Counted from the stretch's first letter, positions 1 through 11,064 are shown. The stretch: 64,000 nucleotides of DNA from Theocolax elegans (GCA_026168455.1 CM047427.1:44421500-44485499); one strand, 5' to 3'. Translations and numbers: made by a program. The notes: generated from the sequence alone by a model not told the origin.

Positions 1-1123
1 AGTAAAAGCTTCCCCATATAAACGCATTCGGATAAGTTTTGTTAGTTCTTTCTCGTACTCCGACGGTAAAATTTCTTTTGCTTCATTGCATCCGTCCAAA
101 AATTGTGATAAATTTATGTTATGAAAGTTAAACCGCGGTATTAAATCTAGAGCGTCCTTTAGCGATAAACCTCGAATTTGAGACGTCATTGTTTTATTAT
201 TAATTTGTTTTTTAACTTCACACCTATCTAATTTTTTTGGTTTTGTTCCGGTGTTTGTTCTTAATTCGTCTAAATTAATTTTATTAAATAATTCGTCTTT
301 AATGTTAGAAGTGTTTGCTTGTTCGGGTGATCTTTTAATTAATTGATTATCGAAGGGAATTGTAAAATCTGTCGCGCCTTGAATTAGTTTTTCGTCGAGT
401 ACTTTGCCGTGTCTGTCACTAGTGCCTTTGCTTCCTCAGTCTCTTTTTCCATCGGTCCGGAAAAAATATTTAACGCGCCTTTAATCTTATTTATGATACC
501 TTGAAAAGTTGTCCCTTTTTTTACACTTTCTTGTAAACTATCTACGATTTTAGGTTCCTCGAGATAAGAATCTAACAACTCTTTTTTTACTTCAGTCGCG
601 AGCCGTTTTCTTACCGAGCTTATAACGTTATCCGGTGTTAAAATCAATGGTTCATATGGACGATAAATTGGGGCTGGCGTACTAAAATTTACAGGATTAT
701 TCGCGATAAGTTCTTCTTGTTCTTCGTAATTCAAAACTGCGGGTTTTAAACTAAAATGTTTTACGCGTGTGGGAGTAATTATTGTGTCTTCTTGTTCGTC
801 TTCACTAACTTCGGAAATAGAAAGATCATGTGGAAACAAAGGGTCTCTATATTCAAAATCGCGAGGTATTTCTATAGATAATGAAATATTTGCTGCACTT
901 TTTTCTAGTCTATCCTTTAAATTAAATAATTTATTTCTTTTGTCAAATTTTGCACTGTTTCCCTAGGAGTTTTAGTTAAATCGAGAGTCTCGAGAGTCTG
1001 AACTCTTTCTTTGCATAAATTTAATAATGTATCATTCATAGAAAATTCTAAACTCGTGTTTCTTTGTTTATTTACATAACAATCAGTATTTTTAGGCGAA
1101 CCTGACATTTTACTTCTAAACAC
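1..1123 (-). pseudogene. Gag of an LTR retrotransposon, frame-disrupted and cut by the window edge
   Basis: Minus-strand reading frames run continuously from about 1123 down to base 1 but in more than one frame (ORF pieces 917-1123 and 384-839, then a further frame to the left edge). The leftmost piece has the look of an insect Gypsy/BEL-type Gag: a patch IPRFNFHNINLSQFLDGCNE followed by a run ending in KLIRMRLYGEA. The middle piece is acidic and proline-rich. No zinc knuckle or pol domain is inside the window; they would lie to the left. Supporting context is the tRNA-Gly primer-binding site just upstream at 1167-1182. Frame changes near 405-420 and near 920 make this a likely dead copy. Family assignment (Gypsy versus BEL/Pao) is not settled by what is visible. 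Confidence 0.6.
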
Positions 1124-1166
1124 ATTATTCCTTTAATCTCTTTTTTTCTCTCAAAAATGTGAGTTT

Positions 1167-1182
1167 CCCGGCCGATGCACCA
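1167..1182 (-). other. Primer-binding site complementary to tRNA-Gly
   Basis: On the plus strand the 16 bases CCCGGCCGATGCACCA equal the 3' end (T-stem, acceptor strand, discriminator A and CCA) of arthropod tRNA-Gly(GCC). Read on the minus strand this is a classic minus-strand primer site starting TGG, placed just upstream of the Gag frames. It implies that a 5' LTR lies to its right. The LTR end is not clear: a CGTGACA-like end is near 1214, about 30 bases from the site, which is farther than usual. Confidence 0.65.
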
Positions 1183-1189
1183 AATTTAA

Positions 1190-1940
1190 TTATAATAATT
1201 AATACAATCTGTCACGTCCAGACTTGCACCAATCACTATAAAAAATATTACAAGAAGGCAAATGGTTAATAAACCATTCGCGTTCCTTTCGCTCTTGTTT
1301 GACTAGGATTAGCCTTACGTCTCCGGGAGTAGCGAGCGAAGTTATTTTGAGAGTAGAGATGCAGGATATAATGTGGGATAAATAAAATAATATATGTTTT
1401 ATTTCGTATTAATCATGCATTATTTATTTAAATATAATATGCTGTTTTCCTTTAAATGAACACGTGCAACTAAATTATTACAGCTTTTTCAGCAAATTCA
1501 CACTATTTTATTAACAATTGTATAAATTTATTTAAGTCAAATAACGATTTTAATTTTGATTAAATAAACAAGTGTGCGGCGAACACGTTAACACATTATA
1601 GAATAAAATATTCGCAAGGTTATTTTATTATAAACATTAATGATTAATAATCGAAATAAGAATCATTATAAATAAATGCAGATTAAATTAAAAATTGTTG
1701 TCGTTTATAACATGAATTATAGTTAATAAATTGCAATTCAAACCGTGAATATTTCAAATCAAATGCAATGCAACGAATAATTATTATAAATAAATTGTAG
1801 TATCAAATAATAATTGTTTTAAAAGAAAACGGTTGGTTCAGCAATCGAAATAACATGAAATATCAGGTTTGCCTTTACGAATAATACAAGCGTATAGATA
1901 GCCGAAAAGAATATACCTTAGGTACCCAAATATATAGATA

Positions 1941-1999
<59 letters not shown>

Positions 2000-2860
2000 A
2001 TTCGGTGAGGAACGAAGGTCCGCCTTGAACGTGGATAGCGGTGTTAAATTGCCGGATAATGTCCTGCTAGACCTGCGGGCGTCGACGTTAGATGTGTATG
2101 CTGTTGGAGCCCAATGATTTCCAGATGTCGAAGTCGTGGTTCCTTGACTATGGCTCGTGGATGTCAGATGCGTCTCGATTCCCGAATAGAAGATCTCTCT
2201 TGATTTTAGATGCGTATTGTTTTAAAGTCCGAGTAGCAGTGCCACGCCCTCGGATAAAAATCAAAAAGTTGACGAGCAGAGCTTTGCCTTATGAAAACTT
2301 TAGATGAAAAATTAGGAGTGGCTGTGTCTGTTCTGGGTCCTCTTTATATACCCTAAAAATCTATGCATCTGTCCTTGTCTTACACTTTGCCTTATATGGA
2401 AATTGTGTAAGTAGTTCTCGATTTTTCTGTGTTTGCACTCGATTGGACCGTTAGATGTGCGTGATTAAAAATGATCGAATCCCGTGCATTTTCTGTATCG
2501 CTTCGTAGTTAATTCGGAGAATTTGCTGTCCCCCTTTTATTACTGCGACGTTACCCAAAGAACGGCTTAATTTATTACTTCCTTCTAATGCTCGAATTTT
2601 CTAGTCAATGTTTCCCATTGCCGGCTCTTCTCCGAGCATTGATTTTATAGTGCAGTACAAAAAAACTCTTGCGTAACTCTTCGTTTCGATCTCACTATCG
2701 GCGATCCCGCTTATATGCGTATTGGCTTTGAGTAGTATCTTCAACTCTACTTATCAGTCTCTTTTTCGTTTGAAACACTCGTAAACTAATCTGTTCCTTA
2801 GCTCTATAAATTATATTTTATATTACTGCATTTACTTAGAATCATTCTTTATCAACCTTA
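1190..2860. other. AT-rich region, possible LTR/leader of the minus-strand retroelement
   Basis: No convincing gene. A GC-richer part at about 2000-2500 contains, on the minus strand, a TATA-like box (revcomp of TTTATATA near 2343-2350) followed by GAGGACCC, which could be the promoter of the retroelement to the left. I could not define LTR termini or a second LTR copy in the window. The 71-codon frame at 2092-2307 is not supported. Confidence 0.3.
1920..1999. repeat. (TA)n-(TG)n microsatellite
   Basis: An uninterrupted AT dinucleotide run followed by a TG dinucleotide run. Confidence 0.9.
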
Positions 2861-3009
2861 TTTTGTTCGTCTTCTACGCCGTATTTTTATTCTAAACAAC
2901 GCAGTACTTTTTACAAAAAATAATAATATAATTTTCGTCGGGACGCGACATTACCAATGTAATAATTATAATATATGTATATTCAATCTTGTTATTATAA
3001 TCTAATGTA

Positions 3010-3100
3010 AAATATGTGTAATAAAGGTAATGCCTGAAGAGGATGGAGAATTTCCATCGAAACGTTGCAATGTAATGTAAACAATACAGTGTGTTCATCA
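3010..3100 (+). other. Penelope-like pLTR remnant with hammerhead-like core motif
   Basis: The segment has CTGAAGA (fits the hammerhead core CUGANGA), an adjacent short stem GATGGA...TCCATC with a small loop, then GAAAC. This order (core, stem II, GAAA) is known from hammerhead motifs in the pLTRs of Penelope-like elements. Stems I and III are not convincing by eye, so cleavage activity is not claimed. Penelope coding remnants occur at 34.6-35.6 kb in the same window. About 2860-3600 around it is AT-rich and otherwise empty. Confidence 0.35.
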
Positions 3101-3599
3101 ATTATCGATATAATACCTAATCTACAATTTCAGTAGTTTGGCTATTTTTAAAAAAAAAGCTTTCGCAACCATTTGATACACAATTCAATTTAATTGACAT
3201 TACTGTTGATTTCGAACCATACGCATGTGATATTAAAAGGCCTCAAATTAGTGCAAATAGTGAAGCTTAAATTATAATTGTTACGTTATTAATTTAATTA
3301 ATGCTAATTTTATTATATTATTAATTTTATTTTATCTTGATTTTTCTTTATTATTCTTTTCGTTTCATATTGCCAACAGTAATTATTCACTATGTAATTT
3401 ATTTCTGTCTATACAATTATACCATTTTATGATATAAACTGATAATGATAAACTTATAATGATAATGATAATGACAATGTTAATTTGAAACATTCCAGAT
3501 ATACGTCAAATTGTATAGCGAATCATAGATGTAAAATTAGATTTATATTACGTTGATCCAACTATCTGTATGTTTATATGTTTAATATATTTTTTGTAT

Positions 3600-3672
3600 T
3601 ACTAATGAAATTGCCACTCGGTCTTGATGACCTTGGCAAAAATAAATTCTAGTTATCAATCAATCAATTTCT
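3600..3672 (+). mobile_element. 3' end of a LINE (non-LTR retrotransposon)
   Basis: The stretch CACTCGGTCTTGATGACCTT followed by GGCAAAAATAAATTCTA and a short (ATCA)n tail is the style of a Jockey/CR1-type LINE 3' end, with polyadenylation-like AATAAA and a microsatellite tail. It abuts the large (CT)n tract directly. No coding part is attached upstream. Confidence 0.5.
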
Positions 3673-4372
3673 CTCTCCCTCTCTCTCTCTCTCTTTCCAT
3701 GTATCATTCTCTCTCTATCTCTCCTTCCATCTAGCATTCTCTCTCTCTATCTCTCTATCTCTCTATCTTATTCTCTCTTTCTCTTTATCTCTCATTATCT
3801 CTCTTTATCTATCTCGTTCCCTCTCTCTCACTATATCTCTCATTCTCTCTCTTTATCTATCTCATTCTCTCTCTCTCTCTCTTTACCTCCCATTCTCTCT
3901 CTCTTTCTCTTTATCTCTCATTCTCTCTCTCTCTCAATCTCTTACCCATTCTCTACCTCTCTCCCTCACTCTCTCTCTGTCTCCCTAACTCTCCCTCTCT
4001 CTCTAACACTCTCCCTCTCACAATCCCTCATTATTACTTACTCTCACTCTCGCACTCCCTCGCGCTCCCTCAATCTTACTCGCTTCCACTCTCGCACTCT
4101 ATCACTCTCTCTCTCATTCTCGCTCTCGCTCTCTATCTCCCATTCACTCTTTCTTATTCTCTCTCTCTCTTTCTCTCTATCTATCATTCACTCTCTCTTA
4201 TTCTCTCTATTTCTCCCTATCTTTAATTCACTCTCTCTTATTCTCTCTCTCTTTCTCTCTATCTTTCATTCTCTCTCTCTTATTCTCTCTCTCTCTTTCT
4301 CTCTATCTTTCATTCTCTCTCTCTCTCTATCTCTCATTCTCTCTCTCTCTCTCTTTCCCTCTCTCTCTCTGA
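3668..4372. repeat. (CT)n-rich simple-repeat tract
   Basis: Pyrimidine-rich imperfect TCTC repeat with recurring CATTCTCTCTCT and TTATCTCT phrases. Long open frames through it (Leu/Ser-rich) are composition artefacts. Confidence 0.9.
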
Positions 4373-5621
4373 ATCTAATAATATTTTAACGCCACTTCAA
4401 TCTGGCTTTCGCAGTTCCTACAGCACGCAAACTGCTTTGTTAAAAATCACCGAGGATATTCGGCTGGCCATCGAAAACGGTCAGGTCACATTTCTACTCT
4501 TGTTTGATTTTAGTAAAGCCTTTGATACCATTAATCATTTAGAACTTTTTAAAATCTTAAAACATCTAAACTTTGGTGATGAAGTGATTGAGCGGTTATT
4601 CTCTTATCTGACTGGACGATTCCAAACTGTTTTTGGACCAAATAATACAATGTCTCATTTTGTTGAAACTACTTCTGGTGTTCCCCAAGGCTCTACTCCG
4701 GGACCTATTATTTTTCTTATATTTATTAATTCATTAATCAATGTGCTTTTATACTCATGCGGGATGTTCTTTGTTGATGATTTTCAGCTATACATACACG
4801 CTAAACCCAATGAGTGTAATCTAGCAATTCAAAAGCTGATTCAAGATGGTGAACGAGTATTAAACTGGGCTCAAACTCATGGTCTTAAATTGAATGTTGC
4901 CAAAACCAAAGCTACATTAATAGGTTCTGTTCAGCAATTAAGACTCATTAAAAGAGAAACATTACTTCCTATTATAATCGATAATCACGCAATACACTTA
5001 GTTAATACTGTTCGTAATTTAGGCTTAATAATTAACGAGAACCTACAGTGGCATTCTCATGTAGCACGTATTACTTCAAGAGTTCATGGAGTCTTACACA
5101 ATCTTCGAAACAGAGGCAATTTCCTACCCTTCAAGATAAGGAAGAAGTTGGTTATATCACTTATCCTTCCTCATTTCGATTACGTTTGCGTGGTGTATAA
5201 AGATCTTCCAGACTATCTAAACTTGAAGCTTCAACGCCTGCTCAACACTTGTGTGCGTTATATTTTTAGGTTGAAAAAGGATATCAGTTTATCGCCCTAT
5301 TACGTAAAATTACACTGGTTACCTGTTAACACAAGGCGATTATACTTTTTAGGCTTGCTAACATACCAAATATTAACCAAAAAAAAGCCCAACTATACCT
5401 TTGAACTGTTACCTCCGCCTAATCAAGAAGTTCGTCGATCAGCACGTATACAGTATTCTTGTTTTGAGCGTCCATTAGCTACCACTAGTACTTATCAAAA
5501 GTCTTTTACTATTCAAGCTATGGACTTATGGGACTCACTTCCTTCAGAAATACGTCTGAGCACTAGTGTTAACTTATTCAAGACTAGGCTGTATAATCAT
5601 TTATTTACGAGCGGCGATTAG
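4372..5621 (+). pseudogene. Reverse transcriptase fragment of a Jockey/CR1-like LINE
   Basis: The open part (4437-5621, stop TAG) encodes RT palm and thumb: LLFDFSKAFDT (motif A), GVPQGSTPGP (motif B region) and FFVDD in place of the usual YADD (motif C), then the conserved C-terminal region with LILPHFDYVCVVYKDLPDYL. The frame continues upstream to about 4375, where it emerges straight from the (CT)n tract, so endonuclease and fingers are missing. FVDD keeps both catalytic aspartates, but the first part of the protein and the 3' UTR are gone: a dead 5'- and 3'-truncated copy. A (CT)n tract resumes a few bases after the stop. A sibling fragment lies on the minus strand at 10845-11025. Confidence 0.8.
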
Positions 5622-5634
5622 ATTAGACTTTATT

Positions 5635-5741
5635 AGATCTCTTTATCTCTCATTCTCTCTCTTTATCTATCTCATTCACTCCCTCTCAATCTCTTACCCA
5701 TTCTCTATCTCTCCCTCCCTCCCTCTCACTCTCTCTCTCCC

Positions 5742-5773
<32 letters not shown>

Positions 5774-6529
5774 CCTCTCTCTCTCTCTCTCCATCTATCA
5801 TTCTCTCTCTATCTCTCCTTCCATCTATTATTCTCTCTCTCTATCTCTCTATCTCTCTACCTTATACTCTCTCTCTCTCTTTATGTCTCTTTCTCTCTCT
5901 TTATCTCTCATTCTCTCTCTTTATCTATCTCATTCTCTCTCTTCTTCTATCTTATTCTCTCCCTTTCTATCTCTTACCCATTATCTATCTCTCTCCCTCA
6001 CTCTGTCTCTCTGTCTCCCTATTTCGCCCTCACACTCCCTCATTCTTACTCACTCTCTCCCTCTCACAGTCCCTCATTATTACTCGCTCCCACTCTCGCA
6101 CTCTATCACTCTCTCTCTCTCTCTCTCTCTCTCTCATTCTCGCTCTTTACCCCCATTCACTCTTTCTTATTCTCTCTCTTTCTCTCTATCTTTTATTCAC
6201 TCTCTCTTATTCTCTCTCTCTCTTCTCTCTATCTTTCATTCTCTCTCTCTCTCTCTCTCTCCATCTATCATTCTCTCTCTATCTCTCTATCTCTCTACCT
6301 TATACTCTGTCTCTTTCTCTCTCTTTATCTCTCATTCTCTCTCTTTATCTATCTCATTCTCTCTCTTCTTCTATCTTATTCTCTCCCTTTCTATCTCTTA
6401 CCCATTATCTATCTCTCTCCCTCACTCTGTCTCTCTGTCTCCCTATTTCGCCCTCACACTCCCTCATTCTTACTCACTCTCTCCCTCTCACAGTCCCTCA
6501 TTATTACTCGCTCCCACTCTCGCACTCTA

Positions 6530-6564
<35 letters not shown>

Positions 6565-6658
6565 CTCGCTCTTTACCCCCATTCACTCTTTCTATTCTCT
6601 CTCTTTCTCTCTATCTTTTTATTCACTCTCTCTTATTCTCTCTCTCTCTTTCTCTCTA

Positions 6659-6689
<31 letters not shown>

Positions 6690-6868
6690 ATCTCTCATTC
6701 TCTCCCTCTCTTTATCTTTTATTCTCTCTCTTTCTCTCTCCCTCTCTCTCTCCCTCTCTCTATCTCTCATTCTCTCTCTCTCTATCTGTCTCCCTATCTC
6801 TTCCTCTCACTGTCTCTCTCGATCTGCCTCATTCTCTCATTCTCCGTCCGTCCATCCGTCCGACAAAC
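5635..6868. repeat. (CT)n-rich simple-repeat array with higher-order repeat
   Basis: Same satellite-like pyrimidine tract as at 3668-4372. A longer unit is visible: the phrase CACTCCCTCATTCTTACTCACT and its surroundings recur at about 6030-6160 and 6450-6590, roughly 420 bases apart. Two frames of 459 and 337 codons across it are Leu/Ser/Ile-rich artefacts. Confidence 0.9.
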
Positions 6869-6885
6869 ATCATCTTGGCGTGAGA

Positions 6886-7202
6886 GAAAAAGATAGATCG
6901 AGAGAGACAGTGAGAGGAAGAGATAAAGAGACAGAGAGAGAATGAGAGATAGAGAGAGGGAGAGAGAGAGATAGAGAGAGTGAATAAGAGATAGAGAGAA
7001 AGAAAGAGAATAAGAGAGAGTGAATGAAAGATAGAGAGAACGAGAGAGAGAATAAGAAAGAGTGAATGGGGATAGAGAGCAAGAGCGAGAATGAGGGAGA
7101 GAGAGTGATAAAGTGCGAGAGTAGGAGCGAGTAAGATTGAGGGAGAGCGAGGGAGTGCGAGAGTGATAGTGAGTAATAATGAGAGACTGTGAGAGGGAGA
7201 GA
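6886..7202. repeat. (GA)n tract, inverted relative to the preceding (CT)n array
   Basis: Purine-rich reverse complement of the preceding satellite, including GAGTGCGAGAGTGATAGTGAG, the inverse of the CACTCTCGCACTC phrases at 6.1 and 6.5 kb. The switch from CT to GA occurs at about 6868-6890. Confidence 0.85.
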
Positions 7203-7629
7203 GATAGATAGATAGATAGATAGATATAAGTTTATTTGTACATTACAAAAAATAATAATTACAATGTAATTAAATATAAATAAAATCTGAATAAAATACA
7301 AGTCATCAGGCGCAAGTGATATCACAGTCAAATATATAACATTAAGGTAACAATATCACAGCCAACTAATAATACGTATACGGTGAATATCACAGTAAGT
7401 CAGAAGTATAAAATAAATACAAATAAAACAACGGTCGGTTACATCTATCAGTCCTAATTATAAAATTACATAAATAAAGAAGGACTGTACAAAATCAATC
7501 ATACAAATATCATTGATTCATCACCAGTCATTTCATAATAAATACATTCTCGCACATTAAGTTGTATATGGGACAATACATACAATGATTCTACACATAA
7601 TATAATAAATAAATAAATAAATATATAAA

Positions 7630-10497
7630 CTAATCAAGTGCCAAGAGGTGTCTCCGCGTCGCGGCCTTGAAACCTTTTAGCGATGGTAGACCACGAATTT
7701 CCGTCGGTAGGGAGTTCCACAGATGCGCACCTTGAACCTGGAGAGAGCGTTTACCAGTCTCCGTGCGCATCATGGGAGGCGCGAGTTCCCTTGTGACCCC
7801 CCTTCCAGAATTCCTGGGACCACACCTAGAAAAGAGACTTTCCAGGTACGCCGGAACACGCATACGCACAATTTTGTACATAAGTACCGCCATAAAATAT
7901 TGTCTCCTAGAATCTGTGCGCAGCCATCCCAAAGAATATCTGTGGGGCGTCACGTGATCATCCCTCCTAACACCACAAACGTAACGCACAAATGTATTTT
8001 GTAAGATCTGTAGGCGGTCACGGGTCTCCTGCGAAGCATCCAGCATAACTACTGAACAATAGTCTGTGTGGGGAAACAACAGCGCCTCAGCAAGCCGCTT
8101 TCTGAGAACCTGAGTAGTGTATCTGCTGAAAAATCGCAGACTATAGAGGACTCTATTTACTTTTTTTGTGATGTTATCCACGTGCAGCTTCCAAGACAGC
8201 TGCGAGTCCAGAACCACACCAAGACTCAGGACCCTCTGTACAAACGGGATGTACACCCCATCACTCAGCTCAATACCATGATCATCATTATAAAAGTCAG
8301 AGCAGAATTTTCGACATCCAAATAAAATAGCTTGGGTCTTTGATGCATTGAGCTTCAGTGAGGCGTGCACAGCCCAATCTTGCACTGCTATGGCGGCTCT
8401 CTGAAGCCCCGCCATTCCCCCACCCAGATCAGAGTATGGAACTTGCAAGTAAATCTGCAGATCATCTGCATACAAAACATGCTGGACGCCTGCTGGAATA
8501 TGTACGTCTCGTAAGTCGTTAATGTATAGGCAGAAGAGTAGGGGTCCCAGGACTGACCCCTGTGGCACTCCAAGGTTTGTTGTTATCCAAGAGGAGGTAC
8601 TGCCCGATAAAACAACAGCCTGCCTACGAGACGAAAAATAAGAATTTAGCCACAATAAGGTTGACCTAGAGAACCCCATTTGTCTTAAGCGGTCAAGTAA
8701 GCGGGTAGGAGATATTGTGTCAAACGCCTTGCTAAAGTCGAACAGCAAGAGCATTGTTACAAGCTTTTTGTCTATGCCTGCACGAATGTCCTCCGTCAAC
8801 TTAAGCAATGCAGTTTCCGTCAAGTGGTATTGTCTGAAACCCGTTTGCATTGGGTCCATAAGCGAGCGTGACTGTAGGAACTCCTGTAACTGATTCAAGG
8901 CAATCTTCTCCAGAACCTTAGATAAGAAAGATAATAGTGCAATTGGTCTGAAATCAGAAGGCGATGATGGTATTTTGCACTTTTTCAAGGGGATAATATG
9001 AGCCTTCTGCCATAGGTCTGGGAAAATGCCTGTCGAAAAAGAGGAGTTAAATATTGTGACCAGAAAATTACCAATAATAGGTAAGGACCTGACTATAACA
9101 CTCTGCGGTATACCATCTGCTCCACAAGCTTGAGAGGAGAAATGCGAAATTGCCAAAATAACATCACTTATGTTGATTGCTTTAAAAGAAAACCCTTCAT
9201 CAGTAGCCTGATGAATAATAACATGGCGGCTCGCATCATCCTCCAGAGGGGAGACCGACACACCAGCAAACTGCCCATTCAAGTCCTCAAGTGCAAAACC
9301 ATCTAAGTCAACCACCTGCTTAGGAAGGAAACCCAAATTTCGCAACTCTTTCCAAACATTGTCTTTGTCTTTGTCGAGAGCCTGAGATATACGATTTTGA
9401 AAATACTCCGTTTTAATAGTCTCAGTTCTTTCGTCTGTGAGTCTCCTAACATGAAAAAACTCGTCAAGTATTTTTGGATCCCGTGTACGTGTGTAACGTC
9501 TGTATAGTGCGTTACGCTTGCGTTGTAACTGAGATAGCTCCGCGTCTACATAAGGCGGCCTGGACTTTTTTGGTATGATGGTTTTGAGAGGAGCAATTAA
9601 ATCCATGACCGCTGATATATTATCGCAGAGGCATCCCAGTGCACGCTCAATGTCAATCTCAGCTACATGAAATGGTGACCAATCACACTGGGACAGTAAG
9701 TTTTGGAGATCATTGCTAGAAATATTTTTAAAATCACGGAAAGTAAAAGCATCCATATTGTTGTGAATTTGTGAAATATTTGTATAACGTATCGTGGCAT
9801 GAATAATGTTATGACCATTGTGAAAGGGCGCAGGGATGTTACCAAGATCAACAATTGAGTCATTATCATCAACAAAAATCACATCCAGCCATGTGCTCGA
9901 GGTGGTGGTGAAATGCGTTGGTCCATGTTGGACACGTTGCAAGGAAAGTTCGTCGGATAAATTACGAACAAACTTAGCATCATCACACTCTTTAAGAATG
10001 TCGGCATTCAGATCACCCATGACAAATTTCTGGCTATAATCTAGACTAAACTTACGAAGATTATCTAAAAAGTCCGACTCGCCTATAAAAGCGATTTTTG
10101 GCGGCCGATAAATAACGGCAACAAACACAGGAGGCGAGTCTGGTCCCTGAATACTGCAAAAAATGTATTCAGGTATACCTGGTTTAATAGGAAGCTCAGT
10201 CTTAGATGTGGACAAAATTTGACATTTAAAGCTAGATTTTACGTATAAAGCTACTCCACCGCCGATGGAGTTGCGATCTTGTCTAATTACCATGTAGTTC
10301 TTAATCCGAATGACGGCATCCTCAATCCTCGAGTCCAGTCTGGACTCCGCCACACCAAATAGGTCATAGGAAGGATGATCAAAAAGAAATTGACGAACCT
10401 CATCAACATGTGCCTTGAGAGAGCCCACATTGAGAAAGCCCGCTCGCAACCCCCCATCAGTAGCACGCCCTGACCCCCCGATGGCACTCCCATGAAG
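7630..10497 (-). CDS. LINE ORF2: AP endonuclease plus reverse transcriptase
   Basis: The frame is open from codon CTT at 10497 to the stop at 7630; the first ATG-like choice is not obvious (TTG at 10449 gives 939 codons). Residue numbers are counted from that TTG. N-terminal AP-endonuclease signatures: LNVGSLKAHVDEV near 6-18, GVAESRLD near 32, IYRPP near 113, MGDLNADI near 144 and WLDVIFVDD near 187. RT: LLFDFSKAFDT near 568, NLGVPQGSVLGPLLF near 625 and YADD near 660. It would nick target DNA and reverse-transcribe the element RNA by target-primed synthesis. It has no internal stop or frameshift, which suggests recent activity. The terminal SDH-like endonuclease motif appears as NGHN near 212, unlike the usual Ser-Asp-His. 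Confidence 0.85.
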   Translation of the reverse strand, partial: LHGSAIGGSGRATDGGLRAGFLNVGSLKAHVDEVRQFLFDHPSYDLFGVAESRLDSRIEDAVIRIKNYMVIRQDRNSIGGGVALYVKSSFKCQILSTSKTELPIKPGIPEYIFCSIQGPDSPPVFVAVIYRPPKIAFIGESDFLDNLRKFSLDYSQKFVMGDLNADILKECDDAKFVRNLSDELSLQRVQHGPTHFTTTSSTWLDVIFVDDNDSIVDLGNIPAPFHNGHNIIHATIRYTNISQIHNNMDAFTFRDFKNISSNDLQNLLSQCDWSPFHVAEIDIERALGCLCDNISAVMDLIAPLKTIIPKKSRPPYVDAELSQLQRKRNALYRRYTRTRDPKILDEFFHVRRLTDERTETIKTEYFQNRISQALDKDKDNVWKELRNLGFLPKQVVDLDGFALEDLNGQFAGVSVSPLEDDASRHVIIHQATDEGFSFKAINISDVILAISHFSSQACGADGIPQSVIVRSLPIIGNFLVTIFNSSFSTGIFPDLWQKAHIIPLKKCKIPSSPSDFRPIALLSFLSKVLEKIALNQLQEFLQSRSLMDPMQTGFRQYHLTETALLKLTEDIRAGIDKKLVTMLLLFDFSKAFDTISPTRLLDRLRQMGFSRSTLLWLNSYFSSRRQAVVLSGSTSSWITTNLGVPQGSVLGPLLFCLYINDLRDVHIPAGVQHVLYADDLQIYLQVPYSDLGGGMAGLQRAAIAVQDWAVHASLKLNASKTQAILFGCRKFCSDFYNDDHGIELSDGVYIPFVQRVLSLGVVLDSQLSWKLHVDNITKKVNRVLYSLRFFSRYTTQVLRKRLAEALLFPHTDYCSVVMLDASQETRDRLQILQNTFVRYVCGVRRDDHVTPHRYSLGWLRTDSRRQYFMAVLMYKIVRMRVPAYLESLFSRCGPRNSGRGVTRELAPPMMRTETGKRSLQVQGAHLWNSLPTEIRGLPSLKGFKAATRRHLLALD

Positions 10498-10821
10498 TCA
10501 ATTTTCTTTAATTTGTTCGTTGCAGTTACTATTTCTATTTCTATTTCTACCGACCTTATTTTCACTATTTTCACTATTGTACTCGTTTGTCTTAGATTCA
10601 TTTTTATTTTTATTTTTACTTTTATTTCCTTGTAAGCAATCAGCGAGGACGGTGTCAGGCTTATCTGTAGTAGAACATTCATTCTTACTTTTAGGTTTTA
10701 CTTTACTTTTGTTATTATGTTTAGTTTTATTTTTAGTTTTATTTATGGTTTTAATAATTTTGTTAGTATCTCCTTCTTTATCCTTATCCTTAGAGAGGGA
10801 GAGTGAAGCCAGTTTAGCTGA
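10498..10821 (-). pseudogene. ORF1 (Gag-like) C-terminal remnant of the same LINE
   Basis: A 107-codon open stretch in the same frame as ORF2, ending with TGA at 10500-10498. It is Lys/Asn-rich and low in complexity, with repeats of KNK and RNRN, and no CCHC knuckle is seen. The stretch is bounded upstream by another TGA (10824-10822), right where the sequence changes to another LINE. Only one in-frame TGA and sixteen codons separate it from the TTG used above as ORF2 start. Confidence 0.55.
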
Positions 10822-10844
10822 TCATAGAAAGGCTACAATGCTAC

Positions 10845-11024
10845 CTCACGTTTTAGATGAAAAATAAATCTAACAACGGTATTACACATGCGCTGAACTT
10901 TAATATTAAGATAAGATGGAAGATCTAAAAATACGAGACAAGCATAGTCAAAGTGAGGAATAATTAAAGCATTAGTCAGCAAAATTCGAGCACGTACAAG
11001 GAGACAACTGCCTTTGTAACGTAA

Positions 11025-11025
<1 letters not shown>
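10845..11025 (-). pseudogene. RT C-terminal fragment of a second LINE
   Basis: Minus-strand translation gives a short open stretch with NALIIPHFDYACLVFLDLPS and then an RFIFHLKR-type end. It corresponds to LILPHFDYVCVVYKDLPDYL and RYIFRLKKDI in the fragment at 4372-5621. It is about 55 codons long, flanked by (GA)n on one side and the 5'-truncated LINE on the other. It is too short for any function. Confidence 0.7.

Positions 11026-11064
<39 letters not shown>

Larger units (their letters stand above)
7203..10843 (-). mobile_element. Jockey/CR1-like LINE, nearly complete 3' part, minus strand
   Basis: Components in transcript order are an ORF1 C-terminal remnant (10821-10498), ORF2 with endonuclease and RT (10497-7630), a 3' UTR of about 400 bases and a tail of (TATC)n repeats at 7203-7226. 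The 5' boundary at about 10843 abuts an RT fragment of another LINE, so the element is 5'-truncated within ORF1. The 3' UTR (7227-7629) is AT-rich with several AATAAA-like sites. It lies inside the purine satellite: (GA)n on its 3' side and, beyond the small RT fragment, on its 5' side. Confidence 0.8.

Noticed and set aside
5566..6945. 459- and 337-codon open frames rich in Leu/Ser (also 6870-7331 and 11089-11718 on the minus strand)
   Set aside because: They are translations of (CT)n/(GA)n repeats; no domain, and parallel frames are equally open.
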